The notes beneath the pieces are model-generated. The model was not told the origin of the DNA. It was given only the letters and a program-made list of their open reading frames with translations, and did not search any database. DNA of 64,000 nt, from assembly GCF_010093815.1 (NCBI RefSeq), contig NW_022985558.1, positions 659,459 to 723,458 on the forward strand. Direction: 5' to 3'. Each line of letters opens with the position of its first letter. Position 1 is the first letter of the stretch. A program made the position numbers and the translations under genes. The DNA comes from Pseudovirgaria hyperparasitica. Lineage: Eukaryota; Ascomycota; Dothideomycetes; Acrospermales; Acrospermaceae. Shown piece by piece: positions 26,525-38,222 of the stretch.

Positions 26525-28204
26525 ATGGCTCGCCCAAGTGTCTACCTCGGCTTCGTTGCACGAGTGTTTTTCTTCATACTTCCTGTCCTTATGCAAGCAA
26601 ACGTTGCATCTGCGTATAGCTCCCGAGAGCGCCCAAACTTCCGAAACAAATGGTTTCATCCGCCAAATCCTCCTATGGCCCCTGGCGTGCCTCTTGCGAA
26701 TTCGACATTCCAGCAGTACATTGATCACAACAATCCTGATTTGGGCACTTTCTCCCAGTTCTACTATTGGTCTACTCAGTACTGGAAAGGCCCTGGCTCG
26801 CCTATCATTCTTATGACCCCTGGTGAGATTGTAAGTCTGAGCCGACTTGGATTTCAGGCCACCTGCTGACTACTCTATCAGAATGTGGTTGGTTATAACT
26901 CGTATTTGACCACAAATCGTACCACTGGTGTTCTTGCAGAAAAGATTGGTGCTGCAGTCATCGTTTTAGAGCATCGTTATTGGGGATTTTCTTCTCCGTT
27001 CACTGATCTTTCCACTAAAAATCTGCAATACCTGACACTGGAGAACTCCATCGCTGATCTCACCCACTTCGCACGCACAGCCAACCTCCCATTTGACAAC
27101 CATGGTCGTAGCAACGCACCCAAAGTCCCCTGGGTCCTCGCGGGCGGCAGCTACTCGGGTGCCCTCACAGCATGGACTGCAACCACCTCTCCTGGTACCT
27201 TCTGGAGCTACCTCGCCTCCTCTGCCGTCGTCGAAATCACTGGTGATCTCTGGCAGTACTTCGTACCCGTCATGGAAGGAATGCCTAAGAACTGCAGCTC
27301 CGACGTGACCAAAGTTATCGACCACATCGACAACATCGGTAACACCGGCACCGATGACGAGCAGTACGCTCTCAAAGAGATGTTTGGTCTACAGGACGTC
27401 GAACACTTTGATGACTTTGCAGCTGCACTCGAAAACGCGCCTTGGCTATGGCAAGGGAACCAATTCTACCGCACGACCGGCTTCTTCGACTGGTGCGATG
27501 CCGTCGAGAACGTAACGCCTGGCCAACCCATCCCCGGCGCCGAAGGCGTAGGAACCGACAAGGCCCTCGCAGGCTACGCGAAGTTCTTCAACGAGACCAT
27601 TCTCCCGGGCTTCTGCGAAGGGTTCGGCTACTTCAAAGGCGACCTCAACGTCGACTGCTTCGACACCTACAACGCCCAGAACCCCATGTACACCGACCGT
27701 AGCCTCACCAACACCGTCGACCGCCAGTGGGTCTGGATGACGTGCAACCAGCCCTTCGGCTACTGGCAGTCCGGCATGCCAAACGGCAACCCCTCAATCG
27801 TATCCCGCTTCTCCAACAAAGCATACTGGGAGCGCCAATGCCCCCTCTACTTCCCCCCCGACGGCGACTTCGTAGTCGGCCTCCAGGCCGGACGCACCTA
27901 CGACGCCGTCAATAAATACACCGGCGGCTGGGGCGATCGCGCCACGCATGTGCCCAGGCTGTAGTACGGCAACGGCCAGTTCGACCCCTGGCGCGAGGCC
28001 ACCGTGAGTGCTCGGCTGCGGCCCGGAGGCCCGTATGAGGGTAATGCGGTGAGCAAGGTGCAGTATATCCCCGGCAGCTTCCATACGTCGGACTTGGTTA
28101 CGGCGAATCGAGTCAATGCCGGTGCGGCGAAGGCGATTGATGCCGAGGTGGCGCAGATTGCGCAGTGGGTGGGCGAATTTCCGCGTGGTGGGCATGGCTG
28201 GTAG
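26525..28204 (+). CDS. S28 serine carboxypeptidase, interrupted by one in-frame stop (probable pseudogene)
   Basis: Exon 1 is 26525-26830, and a 51-nt intron (GTAAGT..CAG) leads to exon 2 from 26882. The protein starts with a signal peptide ending near ANVASA. It then shows S28 family marks: FYYWSTQYW near the start of the fold, VLEHRYWG, and GGSYSGALTAW with the catalytic Ser at about residue 192. The frame stops at TAG 27962-27964 (codon 463). The same frame then continues perfectly to 28204 with the rest of the family: NGQFDPWR with the catalytic Asp at about residue 470, and PGSFHTSDL with the catalytic His at about residue 503. The full frame would be 542 codons. The stop replaces a residue that is usually aromatic or aliphatic here, probably Trp. 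As read, the product lacks two of three catalytic residues. Family members are secreted acid prolyl peptidases. Confidence 0.85.
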
Positions 28205-29260
28205 GATTAGAGAGGGGGAAGGAGAGAGGCACTGCGTGGAGTATGCAAATAATCAGAATAGATTAATCTGATGAGTTGGTTTGTTCTGCGCGGACGTATT
28301 ACTGGTATACAATGCACGTACCCGTCACGCCTGATTGTAATACCACAGAACTAATAAACGATGCATACACGTTCTGCACAATTTCACAAGAAGATAATAT
28401 AATCAAATCCATACCACTATACACATAAAAAAATACGCTTAATCTTCCACTCTTACTATATCGAAAACTCTGGAATTCGAAATACTTACCTACTTATACT
28501 TCCACTACACTACCGACCCCAAAATTCACCCCCTCCTCCTTCCTTCAGTAATTCACACTCATAGACCTCACCACATCCTAGAGACATAAGCTGCAATGCA
28601 TATCAATCGTATATATATATCTTCGTAAACATACCCTCAAATTCTTGAACCCATACTGGAACACCGGCTTCGTTTGTTTTCTAATTTATATACGGAGAGT
28701 ACTATCAACCAGAATTGATGGCTTGTTCTGAAGATAGTACTACTGTACTGTACTTTACTAAAGTTGTGTTTAGAAGTTTCATAGCGATGCGAGCTTGCTA
28801 TCCAAGGTTTTGAGTTCTCTGGACACACTCGCAAGGTAGGCGCATCTATCCTTCCAGTCACTGCGATATGACCACAACGACGAAGAAGAAGCATATCGCC
28901 CTCCATATATCAAGATAAGAAGACAACGATACGCACGCCTCACCACTCCGCAGCCACCCTAAATCAAACAAGAAACCAAGCTCAAGACATCCAGCCACCT
29001 CCGAACACACGCAGCGGCACATCCGCAGCACGCCGAACACTCCTCCTACGCGCCATTTTCACACCCAGAATGTGACAATGCTAGTCCCGTGTCCAATCCG
29101 CACGGCAAAGCGGGGGCTATTGGGTATATTTTTTTGGTGGTTGCTTGTGTATATGAAGCGTTTGGCCCGCACATCTTTTCCTTATTTGTCTGCTCATACA
29201 CATCCACCACCACCACAACACTCACACACTTTTGATACACGCAAATAAAAATCACCAACA
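28205..29260. other. Intergenic, no gene seen
   Basis: AT-rich at 28370-28640 with short CT-rich runs; the right third is the promoter of the small secreted protein gene at 29261. There are no supported reading frames. Confidence 0.5.
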
Positions 29261-29842
29261 ATGCGTTTCGCTCTCGACATCCTCGCTACACTCGCTCTCT
29301 CCACCGTCGCGCTTGTCCTCGCCGATGACACCTTCTGCAATGATCATCAGGCCCATGTAGCCCTCTGCGGTGTAAATATGCCCCCCCTGCTATCCACTAT
29401 CCACATACCAGCATGACCACTACTAACACACCATCCCAACCCCAGACATGCGTCAATAATGAATGCCAATTGAAAGTGGGCGGTGGCTTCCCACTCGAAT
29501 GCGATGTCGGAACGGTACGTTATCAAAACCTCCTCCTTTTCTGGCATTCTTTGCTTTCCTTTGCTCTTCTGCACTCCCAACCCCTTTTCCCACCAAAAAA
29601 AATAACCAGAAAGAGAGAAAGAGAGGAAGAGAGAGACGTGAAATCGCAGGCTGACAAAAGGGGTGTATATCTAGTGCATAGGCATGGAAGGCTCAGAGTG
29701 CGTCATCGAGAAGGTGGACATCTGGGCGTACCAGATCGCGCATTGTCCGAATGGGTATCCGCCCGAGGATAAATGGCAGGGGCCGTGGCATGATAATTTC
29801 GATTGGGATGAGGATAATGAGAATGAGGAGCCGTGCTGCTAG
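29261..29842 (+). CDS. Small secreted cysteine-rich protein (115 aa)
   Basis: I assembled this gene from splice signals: exon 1 29261-29371, exon 2 29446-29514 and exon 3 29675-29842, all in phase 0. The introns are 74 nt (GTAAAT..CAG) and 160 nt (GTACGT..CTGAC..TAG). The product starts MRFALDILATLALSTVALVLA, a strong signal peptide. About 94 mature residues follow, with ten cysteines including a final CC, spread over all three exons. There are no transmembrane segments, and the C-terminal third is acidic (DWDEDNENEEPCC). Small size, secretion signal and high, even cysteine content match the general profile of fungal apoplastic effector or defensin-like proteins. No family was recognised and a role in host interaction is only inferred. 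Continuous phase-0 joins and cysteine spacing support the model, and transcript data would settle it. Confidence 0.72.
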
Positions 29843-30422
29843 AGTAGGGGGGCTTTGGGGGGGAGGACTAGGGTTTTTGTCGATATACTCTATGCAGAAG
29901 CTGCTCTCATTACTTGGGATTTTTTCGCTGAGTGGGGCATGGGTTGAAGTATATTTCTCGTTGGTTGAGGTGTTCATCTTGGCTGTTTCTCGCTTGATTA
30001 TGTTCCCTGTATGTGTGACTGGGTTATGATCGACGCTGAGCTCGGTGGTACTGGAGTGGTGACAGAGGGCTGGTATTTAAACTCATATGAAGCGCTATAC
30101 CTACACAGAAAGCCTCCTCCCACGAGATCGCAGGTCTGCTTTGTGCCTATTCAAGTATACGAGGAATCTGCTAAACATTTCAATGACTGTGTCTGATGAG
30201 CTTTCAGGCTTCCCCTGCCATCGCGGTGACTATTTGCTGCGCTTTTAGATGAAGAGCAGCTGAGTGTCGTTCCTGGAGCTTGCTTGCTCGATGATACTAA
30301 TTGTATAAGACCGCAAGACTGATACAAGAGCTAAATTTGGTCGATAGGAGATGTAATAACGACGTTCCCTTGACCAGACGAGGCTGTGCTGGAAACTAAC
30401 CGGTCGATCGCGTTGACACCAC
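29843..30422. other. Intergenic between convergent genes
   Basis: This is 3' flank of the small secreted protein gene (plus) and of the P450 gene (minus). No gene was seen. Confidence 0.5.
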
Positions 30423-32014
30423 TTAGCTACCGCGCTCTCGCACTTGTACCCACATATCTCCTTGTACATATATTCCGCCATAGCATGCGCTTTTCCAAGG
30501 CTGTAGCGGATCCACGAGCGAAATATCGAACCTCCGCACCAGCTCAACAATAGTCTTGTTGATTTCAATGAAAGCAATGCGCTGCCCCAAGCAATGGAAT
30601 TTGCCATAGCCAAAGATGAGATCGTTGATCTTTTGCATCCGAGCCAACTTCTCACGCGGAGTGTTCTGCGTGAGCCACCGCTCCGGCCGAAAGACGTGTG
30701 CGTCAGCACCGTAGTGCTCCGGGTCCGTGTGCATGGCGATGGAATAAGAGATCCTGGTGCCACCTGGGAAGTACACTTCTTTGCCGGAAGGAAAGGTGAA
30801 GGTATCACCGCCATTCGGGACTTCACGCGTGAACAAGTCGGAAACTGGCGGGTGCATGCGCATGGCTTCTCGAACGACAGCTTGGAGGTAGATGAGATTC
30901 CGTGCGATGGAGTCTGGGATAATGCCGGGTTCAGAGGCGGGCCAAGCAGTGTCGATTTCGGCGCGAACTTTGGCGTAAATGCTCGGGTTCGTCATGAGGT
31001 AGAGCATGATGACACGAATGCTGCATGATGTCGTGTCCGTTCCCGCGAGAATTTGGTTAAAGCTTTCGTTGAAGAGGTCACTTGCTGTAAGACCGTTGCG
31101 TACGAAAGATGCCACCATGTCTGATTTGCCATCTGTCGGCTTCTCCAGTCTGTCATCAATGATCCGACGGGCGACACCCTTCACTTTCCCAAATCCAGTC
31201 TTGTCTTTCTCTGACGGGCCGAGTAGACTGGCCACATAGTAGTTGTCGAAGAAAGAGGTAAGACCTAGTGCGATCTTCATGAAAGTGATCCTTAGCCCAA
31301 TGGCACCAGATGCAATGTAATCATGGTTATCGGCTTCGGCCTTCAGGTCGCCAAAGCTCTGTCCCAGACCTATATCACTGATGATATCGAGAGCCAGGTA
31401 TTGCACTTTCATAGCAAGATCCATAGGCTTCGATATTTCTGCCGTAGACATGTACTTGGACTGGATCAATTGCAGGAGCTCCTGAACATGACCATCAATG
31501 TCAACTTCGAGACCTAGGTTTTCTTTGCCGGAAAATCCAGGAGCCATTTGCTTCCTTCGAGCATCATGTTTCGCGATATCACATTGGCTGAAAACGGTAT
31601 CTTCACCAGGGTTGAATCGCATCGCCCTGTAGAACCAAGGAGATCGTGCATATGCGGTCTTTGTGTTATTGGCATGAATCCAGAAGTCCGGCGATGAAGT
31701 CAACAGATGTGATGGTCCAATACGGACAAGGTCACCTGGTGCTTCATCAGCACGTCGTCTTGTCAAGGAGTACAGATAGATGGCACACCGTACTGCTTGC
31801 TCAGCTTGACGTAGTGCTTGTCAGCCTGTAATCCCATGAGAATGGGCGTATGCCACCATTCTGTGATTGCTGCCAAGAATGGACCATTGAACTGATTCAG
31901 TTTGAAATATCTGTAGGTCAATTCCCCTACCAGTGCAGCGACTAGTGCCGCCATCCAATGCCATCGCTGCTGGGCAGCGCAAATCAGTATTGCGAACACT
32001 GTTAAAGTGGTCAT
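30423..32014 (-). CDS. Cytochrome P450 monooxygenase
   Basis: Exon 1 is 32014-31789 and exon 2 is 31735-30423. The 53-nt intron (GTGTGC..CAG) restores YGDLVRIGP, and the total is 512 aa. An N-terminal hydrophobic anchor of about residues 3-40 fits an ER membrane enzyme. The P450 hallmarks are present: I-helix AGTDTTS (about 306-312), K-helix EAMR (365-368), FRPERW (about 425-429), and heme loop FGYGKFHCLGQRIA with the proximal Cys at about 457. The GYGKFHCLGQ loop and overall look resemble the pisatin-demethylase/benzoate-hydroxylase-like group of fungal P450s (inference). Such enzymes oxidise aromatic plant compounds or secondary metabolites. No biosynthetic backbone gene lies nearby, so a stand-alone detoxification role is more likely than a cluster role. 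The frame is intact. Confidence 0.95.
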
Positions 32015-32989
32015 CTTCTATGGTATACTGTCCGAAGAAAGTAGTTTGGAGGACGCAGTCGATCACGGTCACGAATATAAATCTGGTCTTTGGCCGGGTA
32101 TGAATACACTCTTTTTGAACCCGTGAAAGACAGTTCTGGAAGGTGAGACAAGTTTCAGTATGTGCTTTACAGATTCTGCTGATAAGAGACTGGCCAAGAA
32201 GTTCAGAGGGGGCCTTTCAATGTTGTGGAGTGCACAACAATAAAGTGAATTGGAGATGCCAAACCGGACCTCGGACTAGGCTAGACCTGCACGTGATTGA
32301 TATTCATTTCCAGAAGAATATGCAAGAACTCCCACCCAGTTTCATCTGCAATACAGAACAACGAAGAGTCAGGGACCACTCATATGAGAGTTTATTTGAG
32401 AGCAGCGTAGACTTTTTGAAACATCAGAGGTCACGTGTCCCGGATCTGCTAAAAAGTACAACCTTGCTTAGCCGGGTCAGCAGGCTCTCATCTCCATCTT
32501 CAGCCTCATGCACTCTCTGCTCCGACATTACCATTGCAAAAATAATCATGGAATATCCTCGTTAGCAATAGATCAATATCTACATCGTGTCTCTGAAGAT
32601 TTTCTTCTTTCAATTAACGCTCAGCATCGTATCGTCTCCCACATATTGTCTTCTCCCAAATACTCAATGGACATAGCCCACCTTCTTAACCATCGCGTCT
32701 GATCAGGACGTGTCGTGACACCAACAGATAGCAGGGGCGATTTCTACTTAACAGACTCGCTTGCAGCCCGCATGAGCAGTGCCTCAGCCCCACCGTTTCA
32801 GCTTACTTATTGGATCAAGCCCCGCGAATGATTTCAGCCTCCATTTTCTTGCATCCTGCATACTGTTCTGGTTTGTACCGATGCTTTGTACTGAAATACG
32901 TGAGATTGTGTTTTTGCGCTGCACTAATGAGAAACGTCCTCACACACCCGATACACATCTCGTGCTGACATTGTCGAGAGTTGGCAATT
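32015..32989. promoter_or_regulatory. Shared divergent promoter region of the P450 and patatin/GTPase genes
   Basis: These 975 bases separate the start codons of the minus-strand P450 (32014) and the plus-strand multidomain gene (32990). No coding potential was seen. The arrangement allows shared control, but no specific binding sites could be named with confidence. Confidence 0.4.
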
Positions 32990-35900
32990 ATGCCACAAAC
33001 CCAGCTCCCACGGCCAGGCTACCGAGAGTGGAGTCCGCGAAGATACGAAAGGTACGGGGACTGCGACATTTGACTTCCATGCTGATCATTGGCTGTTTAG
33101 AACAGAATCTCCAAGCCGGGAATCTGTAGGTACCGATCGCGATGACGACGAATTCGTTGATGCGGTAGAAGAGATGTCGTTGGGAACATCGCGGCAGTCT
33201 TCTTATCATGTTGACTCACCCTCGCGATATTCTTTCCAAGATCATCGTCTCAATGAACACCCTCCAGCACCATACATGTCCGGCCCGGTCGATATGTCTT
33301 ACAGCGCTGAGCCTCACAGGACAGTCAATACTGATGCAAACCAGTAAGTAACGCAACAGGTGCAATCCCAAACATTGACCCTTTAAAGCAGGTCCAGTGG
33401 AAGCGCGGCCATCCCAGAGGAGCCAGTAAACCAGGATGAGAACATCTGCGAGGATTGTGAGCTTCAGCATGAGGATCTATGGTACTGCAATATATGCAAG
33501 CTTATACTTTGCTCCCCTTGCTGGGATAGACAGCTCCCACATAGACGAAACAGACGAGATCCGAATGGGATTCCACATGAACGCTCAAAACCGGAGGTTG
33601 CTGAAATGATAAATAAAGCATTGTTGCCTCCAACCGACAGTAATGTGCGAGAAGATATGTACCGTGAAGATGAATTCACGGCTTGGTTTGGTATGTTGAG
33701 GCAATGCTCACCTAAAAATGTGTAGGGATAAGTTAACATCCCTAGGTATCGATCGACCGCTGGATCAAGGGGCTCCAATCTTCCAGGATTATGGGAGATT
33801 CGCCGATCTTATGTCCAGTACAGATCCAGTCCGCAATCAACCAAGTCGTGCATTTCTTAGTCGAGGAGAACAGGCTGGTCGAGATGCCAGGACGCCAAGT
33901 TTGGTCTCATTTGTCGGCCAAACTGGCGCTGGCAAAAGCACCCTCATTAAACTACTTATTGACTTTGCTCAGTATCGCCAGAAAGCTGCAAAGTTTCCTT
34001 CCCCAGTCGTAGGGGTACCAGGAGCTCATATCCCAACATCTGAAGATGTCCATCTGTATATAGATCCTCGAACGATCGCATCGAGTGGACCACTCTTGTT
34101 CGCGGACTGTGAAGGTCTCGAGGGCGGTGAGCGTGAACCTGTCGGTGCCAAAGCTAAGAAGCGGCGGTTGTCGTTGCGAAGGAAAGCGCGCGTCGCAGAA
34201 GAGAATAGAACTACTTCTGACCAAGCACCCCCTGCCCCCAAAGCTGTCACTGAGAGAGAAATACAGTGGGCAGATGAACCTAGAGCGCGGAGTCGAGAAT
34301 TCGCCGTTACTAATCTATACCCGCGGCTACTTTACACGTTTTCTGATGTTATCATCTTCGTCCTCCGTAATCCGAGGTAGGTACGAGAAATATATCACCC
34401 AGTGATCTTGCTGATATTTAGCAGAACCGTAGAGACTGTCTTTGAACGCCTGATAACCTGGGCGATGGCAGCAATCGAAACAAGTTCCAATCAGCCTATG
34501 CTTCCTCATGCCGTCATCGCACTCAATGCTTCGGAACACAACATAGCGCCAGGACTTTGGGACGTTAATGCTAACACGCAGAACATTCTTGATGATCTTG
34601 CGCCAACAGTCAATCAGAATGAAACTTTCATGAAATGGGCTCAATATTGGAGAGAACGCGGCAAAATGATTGAAACTCTCGAACATCTCGTGCTATGTTA
34701 TTATAGCTCGATACAGGTGAGTTTTGTTCGTTATGTTCATTCTCTTTGTTCATATTCTCTCGCATATTATCAGGTACTAGATTCTGGGTGTAAGAACATT
34801 TTGTCTGTTGAACTATGATGTACCTGTCATCGTACCTACTACCAATGCCCGTCGTCATGTGCCCCATTTGCAGAACCCGGTATTCCAATAGTCTTGGCGG
34901 CAGTCGATACATATGACTGATTAGCCAGATCATTCGCATTCCATCAGACGGCCGCCCGCAGCTCATGCAAACACAAATCGAAAAGCTATATTCTGGCACA
35001 TCAGCCGCTTGCACCGCTTCGCGCTGCGCAAGAATGGAGCTTCGAATGTTGTTCGATGTGGAAGAACTCGAGTCATTTCTTCAGGATGCCTTCAATCATT
35101 ACTCCACGACACTGAACTCGCCCTTCGATTTTGTTCAGGCCTCATTTAGGAATAGTCCCATTCCGCCAGACTTTGGTGGTAACATCCTGAAGCTAGCAGT
35201 TACCTTGATGGAAATGACATGTAACAAGCTCAGCGGACCCCAGATCCTTCATGAGCTCAGCTACATGATTGCTTCCTGCATCATGATCGACTCATCAAGA
35301 CATGGGAACAAAGGTAGATCTCTTGGTAGCACATTAATGTGTGTTCAGTACTGACAATTTCTCAGGAAACGCCGATCAATTGTTTCAAAACTATATGACT
35401 CATGTAGACGATGCATTGGAGAATCTATGTAATCAACATTGGCCATGCGAGTTCACACAAGGCAATACAGGCAAGCGTTGCATCAACGTGCGGAGTGGCC
35501 ACAGTGCCAAGGGTCATCAGTCTTCAGATGGCCTAGTATTCGCTGCAGGAGAATACCGATCTACATTCACGTTCGAGACCTATCGCGATTATTTCCGCCA
35601 TAAAATCTTCAAGTTCCTACACGAACTACTGGATGATCTCACTTCGCGAGTACGGAATGGAGATCGTGAAGACTCTGCGGCAGCTTCCATTCATCGCGAC
35701 TTTGTTCTTCGAAACTTTTATCAGCGTACCGTCCAAGCCTCTGGCCACGAAGGCGGAATTGCAGCACTATGGAACAGTCATACAGCATGTTTATGCTGTC
35801 TCATTGAACACCCCGAGCACGTACTGCCCTGCGGGCACGTCCTTTGCACTTCTTGCATCAAAATGTACGGAACCTCGCTTTCTCAGACCGAATTCGAAAT

Positions 35901-38178
35901 ATACCAATGTCCCATCGAAGCTGGAGTGGTCCCAAGAAGTATGAATCGCCGAATATATCTAAAGCCAAAATCGGCCGGTGTGAGAATTTTGACGCTTGAT
36001 GGGTGTGTAATTCCAGGGTATTGTTGATGTCGACTTGATGAGCTAAATGAGTACAGAGGGGGTGTTCGAGGTATCGTCGAGTTGGAGACTCTTAGACAAA
36101 TCGAAAACGCTATGGGCGCTAAAATACGGATTCAAACTTTCTTCGATCTGATCATAGGAACCAGGTAATGTAGTCCCACGGCGTTCGATCATCTCTACTG
36201 ACAGTTAAAGTACTGGTGGTATCGTTGCACTCGGCATCGGCGCCATGAATTGGACGGTTGAAGAATGCATTGACAAGTTTGAAAAGCTATGCGAGGTTGC
36301 ATTCACTCGGCGCACGGGTAGCAATTTACCCTTGATTGGATTTCTCGTTGACAATTACCATCATTCAAAGTACGAAACAAAGTCACTTGAACAGGCCCTT
36401 ACATCCGCTTTCGGCGATAGTCAATTCCTATTCGGCGGACAACAAAGGATTGAAGACAGAAGTCAGGTCTGCAAAGTAGCCGTTACTGCTACCTCATTAG
36501 CTGGAAACCGGACCTTCTTGCTCGCCAATTACAACAGGCCAATTTACAACCATATGACAGCCAAGTATCATTTCCAGCGCCCGGAACGAACAAGCCACGA
36601 ACTGAAAATCTGGGAAGCAGCGCGTGCAACGTCGGCAGCACCTCGTTTTTTCAAAAGCTACCACCATGAGAAATCTCAGAAGGCGTATGTTGATGGGGCA
36701 GTGTATCATAATAACCCTGTCAAACTTGCAGACAATGAGCGCAAAATTTTATTTCCGGAGTGGGAGAATGCAGACCTCATAGTCTCCCTCGGCACGTCAT
36801 TCTCCCGTCAATTACACAGAGCAGAGTCAGAGAAGATACAGGCCGCACAACGGGGTGTCGTCTCACATGGAAAGCTCATGATAAATTTGGTCAAGAATCA
36901 TATGGCGACCTCATTGGATTGCCAAAATGCCTGGGAAGAGTTCTTAGCGCATCAGCCGGACTCCATTAAGTACTCGCCAAAGTTCATCCGAATCAATCCA
37001 GAATTATCCGGCTCGGTACCTGCGCTGGATGCTGTCAAAGACATGTCAGCCCTGAGAAATAATGTTCGAGTCATGCTGCAAAACGATACACGGATCAAGC
37101 AACTGGCGCTAATGCTGGTCTGTTCGTCATTCTATTTTGAATGTAAAACTGCATGTATTGCACAGGAGGGTGGGACCTTCAGGGTCGAAGGTAGTACCAG
37201 TTCAGATGCTGTCATGCATGGAACTGACTTGATAACAGGTCGAATTTGCTGCCGGCTTCCACAGCCATCAGGTGAGATGATGGAACTCGGAAGGTTTTTG
37301 AAAAGGAAGATTCTCGAAGGTAACGGTGTGACGTTCGTCATTCGCGACCTTGAACGCCATACGAAGGCCACAGGCAAGATTGAACTCACTACTGAGGTCG
37401 TAAACAGGATGATTAGCCAGGGCATCTTTCGGATGCCGGCTAGGAACAAATTAACATTAGAAAGCACTTTGTCTCAAACTGATATTTCATTATGGTTCAA
37501 CGAACAGGACAAGTTTCACATAAGCGGATTTCCGCGCTCACTTTTTGACGATGCACAGAACAAGACTCGTGAGTTTGTGTAGCATGCATATGATACTCCT
37601 TTGACTGATGATTCCCAGAGTCCCGACCTTTTATCGTCTCGTCATCAACGCGATATACGCGGGGTTCAAGGAGGAAGAACAAATCGACTCAAGACTGGCA
37701 AGCTCCCAACTTGAAGACTTTTGCAAGCCAAGAGAGTCTACGACAATATCTATGGAACTCAAAAAGTTTGATTGCCGAACGTCATGCGCCGTCGAATGCA
37801 TCGTCTGACTCACTTGCGCCTTCCACCGCTTCTCGCCAAGGAAGAACATCCCCAGCCAGAGCAGACGATCAGCCCGGGACCAGACGAGCTTTTCGGGCGC
37901 TGTTTTGGCCAGTTAGATCTCGCGTGCGACAAGATATGTCCAGCGAATACCCAGAAGTTTTGGGTCAGCAACAGCCATATACAGACAGCATGTCCCATGT
38001 AGATTCGAGTCTCGATGATGATGCGCGTACGACGTACCATCAATGGACCAGAGGACTCACCGGCCTTTCGTCCACGTATGGTAGAGAGCTCGATTCAAGA
38101 GGCCCTAATGCACTGTCACGTGGACCTCCTCAGGAGTTGGATGGTCAACCAGTGCCGCTTGTTGAGCTACCGGGTTGA
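32990..38178 (+). CDS. B-box-like / P-loop GTPase / RING-like / patatin phospholipase multidomain protein (NLR-like)
   Basis: Ten exons fit: 32990-33051, 33101-33343, 33392-33690, 33746-34376, 34422-34716, 34929-35313, 35366-36002, 36057-36164, 36211-37568 and 37619-38178 (4578 nt, 1525 aa). Residues 121-164 form a Cys/His finger (C-x2-C-x9-C-x2-C-x4-C-x2-CW, then His), B-box-like. Residues about 252-415 form a GTPase with P-loop GQTGAGKST (259-267), switch-like T299 and D322-CEG, the DxEG style of GBP/atlastin-type GTPases. Residues 660-690 hold a further Cys/His cluster ending GHQ. Residues 780-820 form a RING-like finger whose last ligand is replaced (CPIE). Residues 849-1050 are a patatin domain with oxyanion DGGGVRG, nucleophile S887 in GTSTGG, and catalytic D1048 in DGA. 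The last 150 residues are disordered. Both lipase catalytic residues are present. I infer an NLR-like sensor whose effector is a lipase. The join 34716/34929 (212-nt intron) is the least certain. Confidence 0.85.
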
Positions 38179-38222
38179 CTTTGTTAAACCTCTCTGGAAC
38201 TTCGTGAAAGAGTTATCTTAGT

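Noticed and set aside
30245-30826. 193-codon minus-strand frame overlapping the P450 end
   Set aside because: A shifted-frame shadow of the P450 coding sequence; the heme-binding loop is in the other frame.
18820-33000. A secondary-metabolite gene cluster around the P450
   Set aside because: No polyketide synthase, peptide synthetase, terpene cyclase or pathway regulator is present near it.
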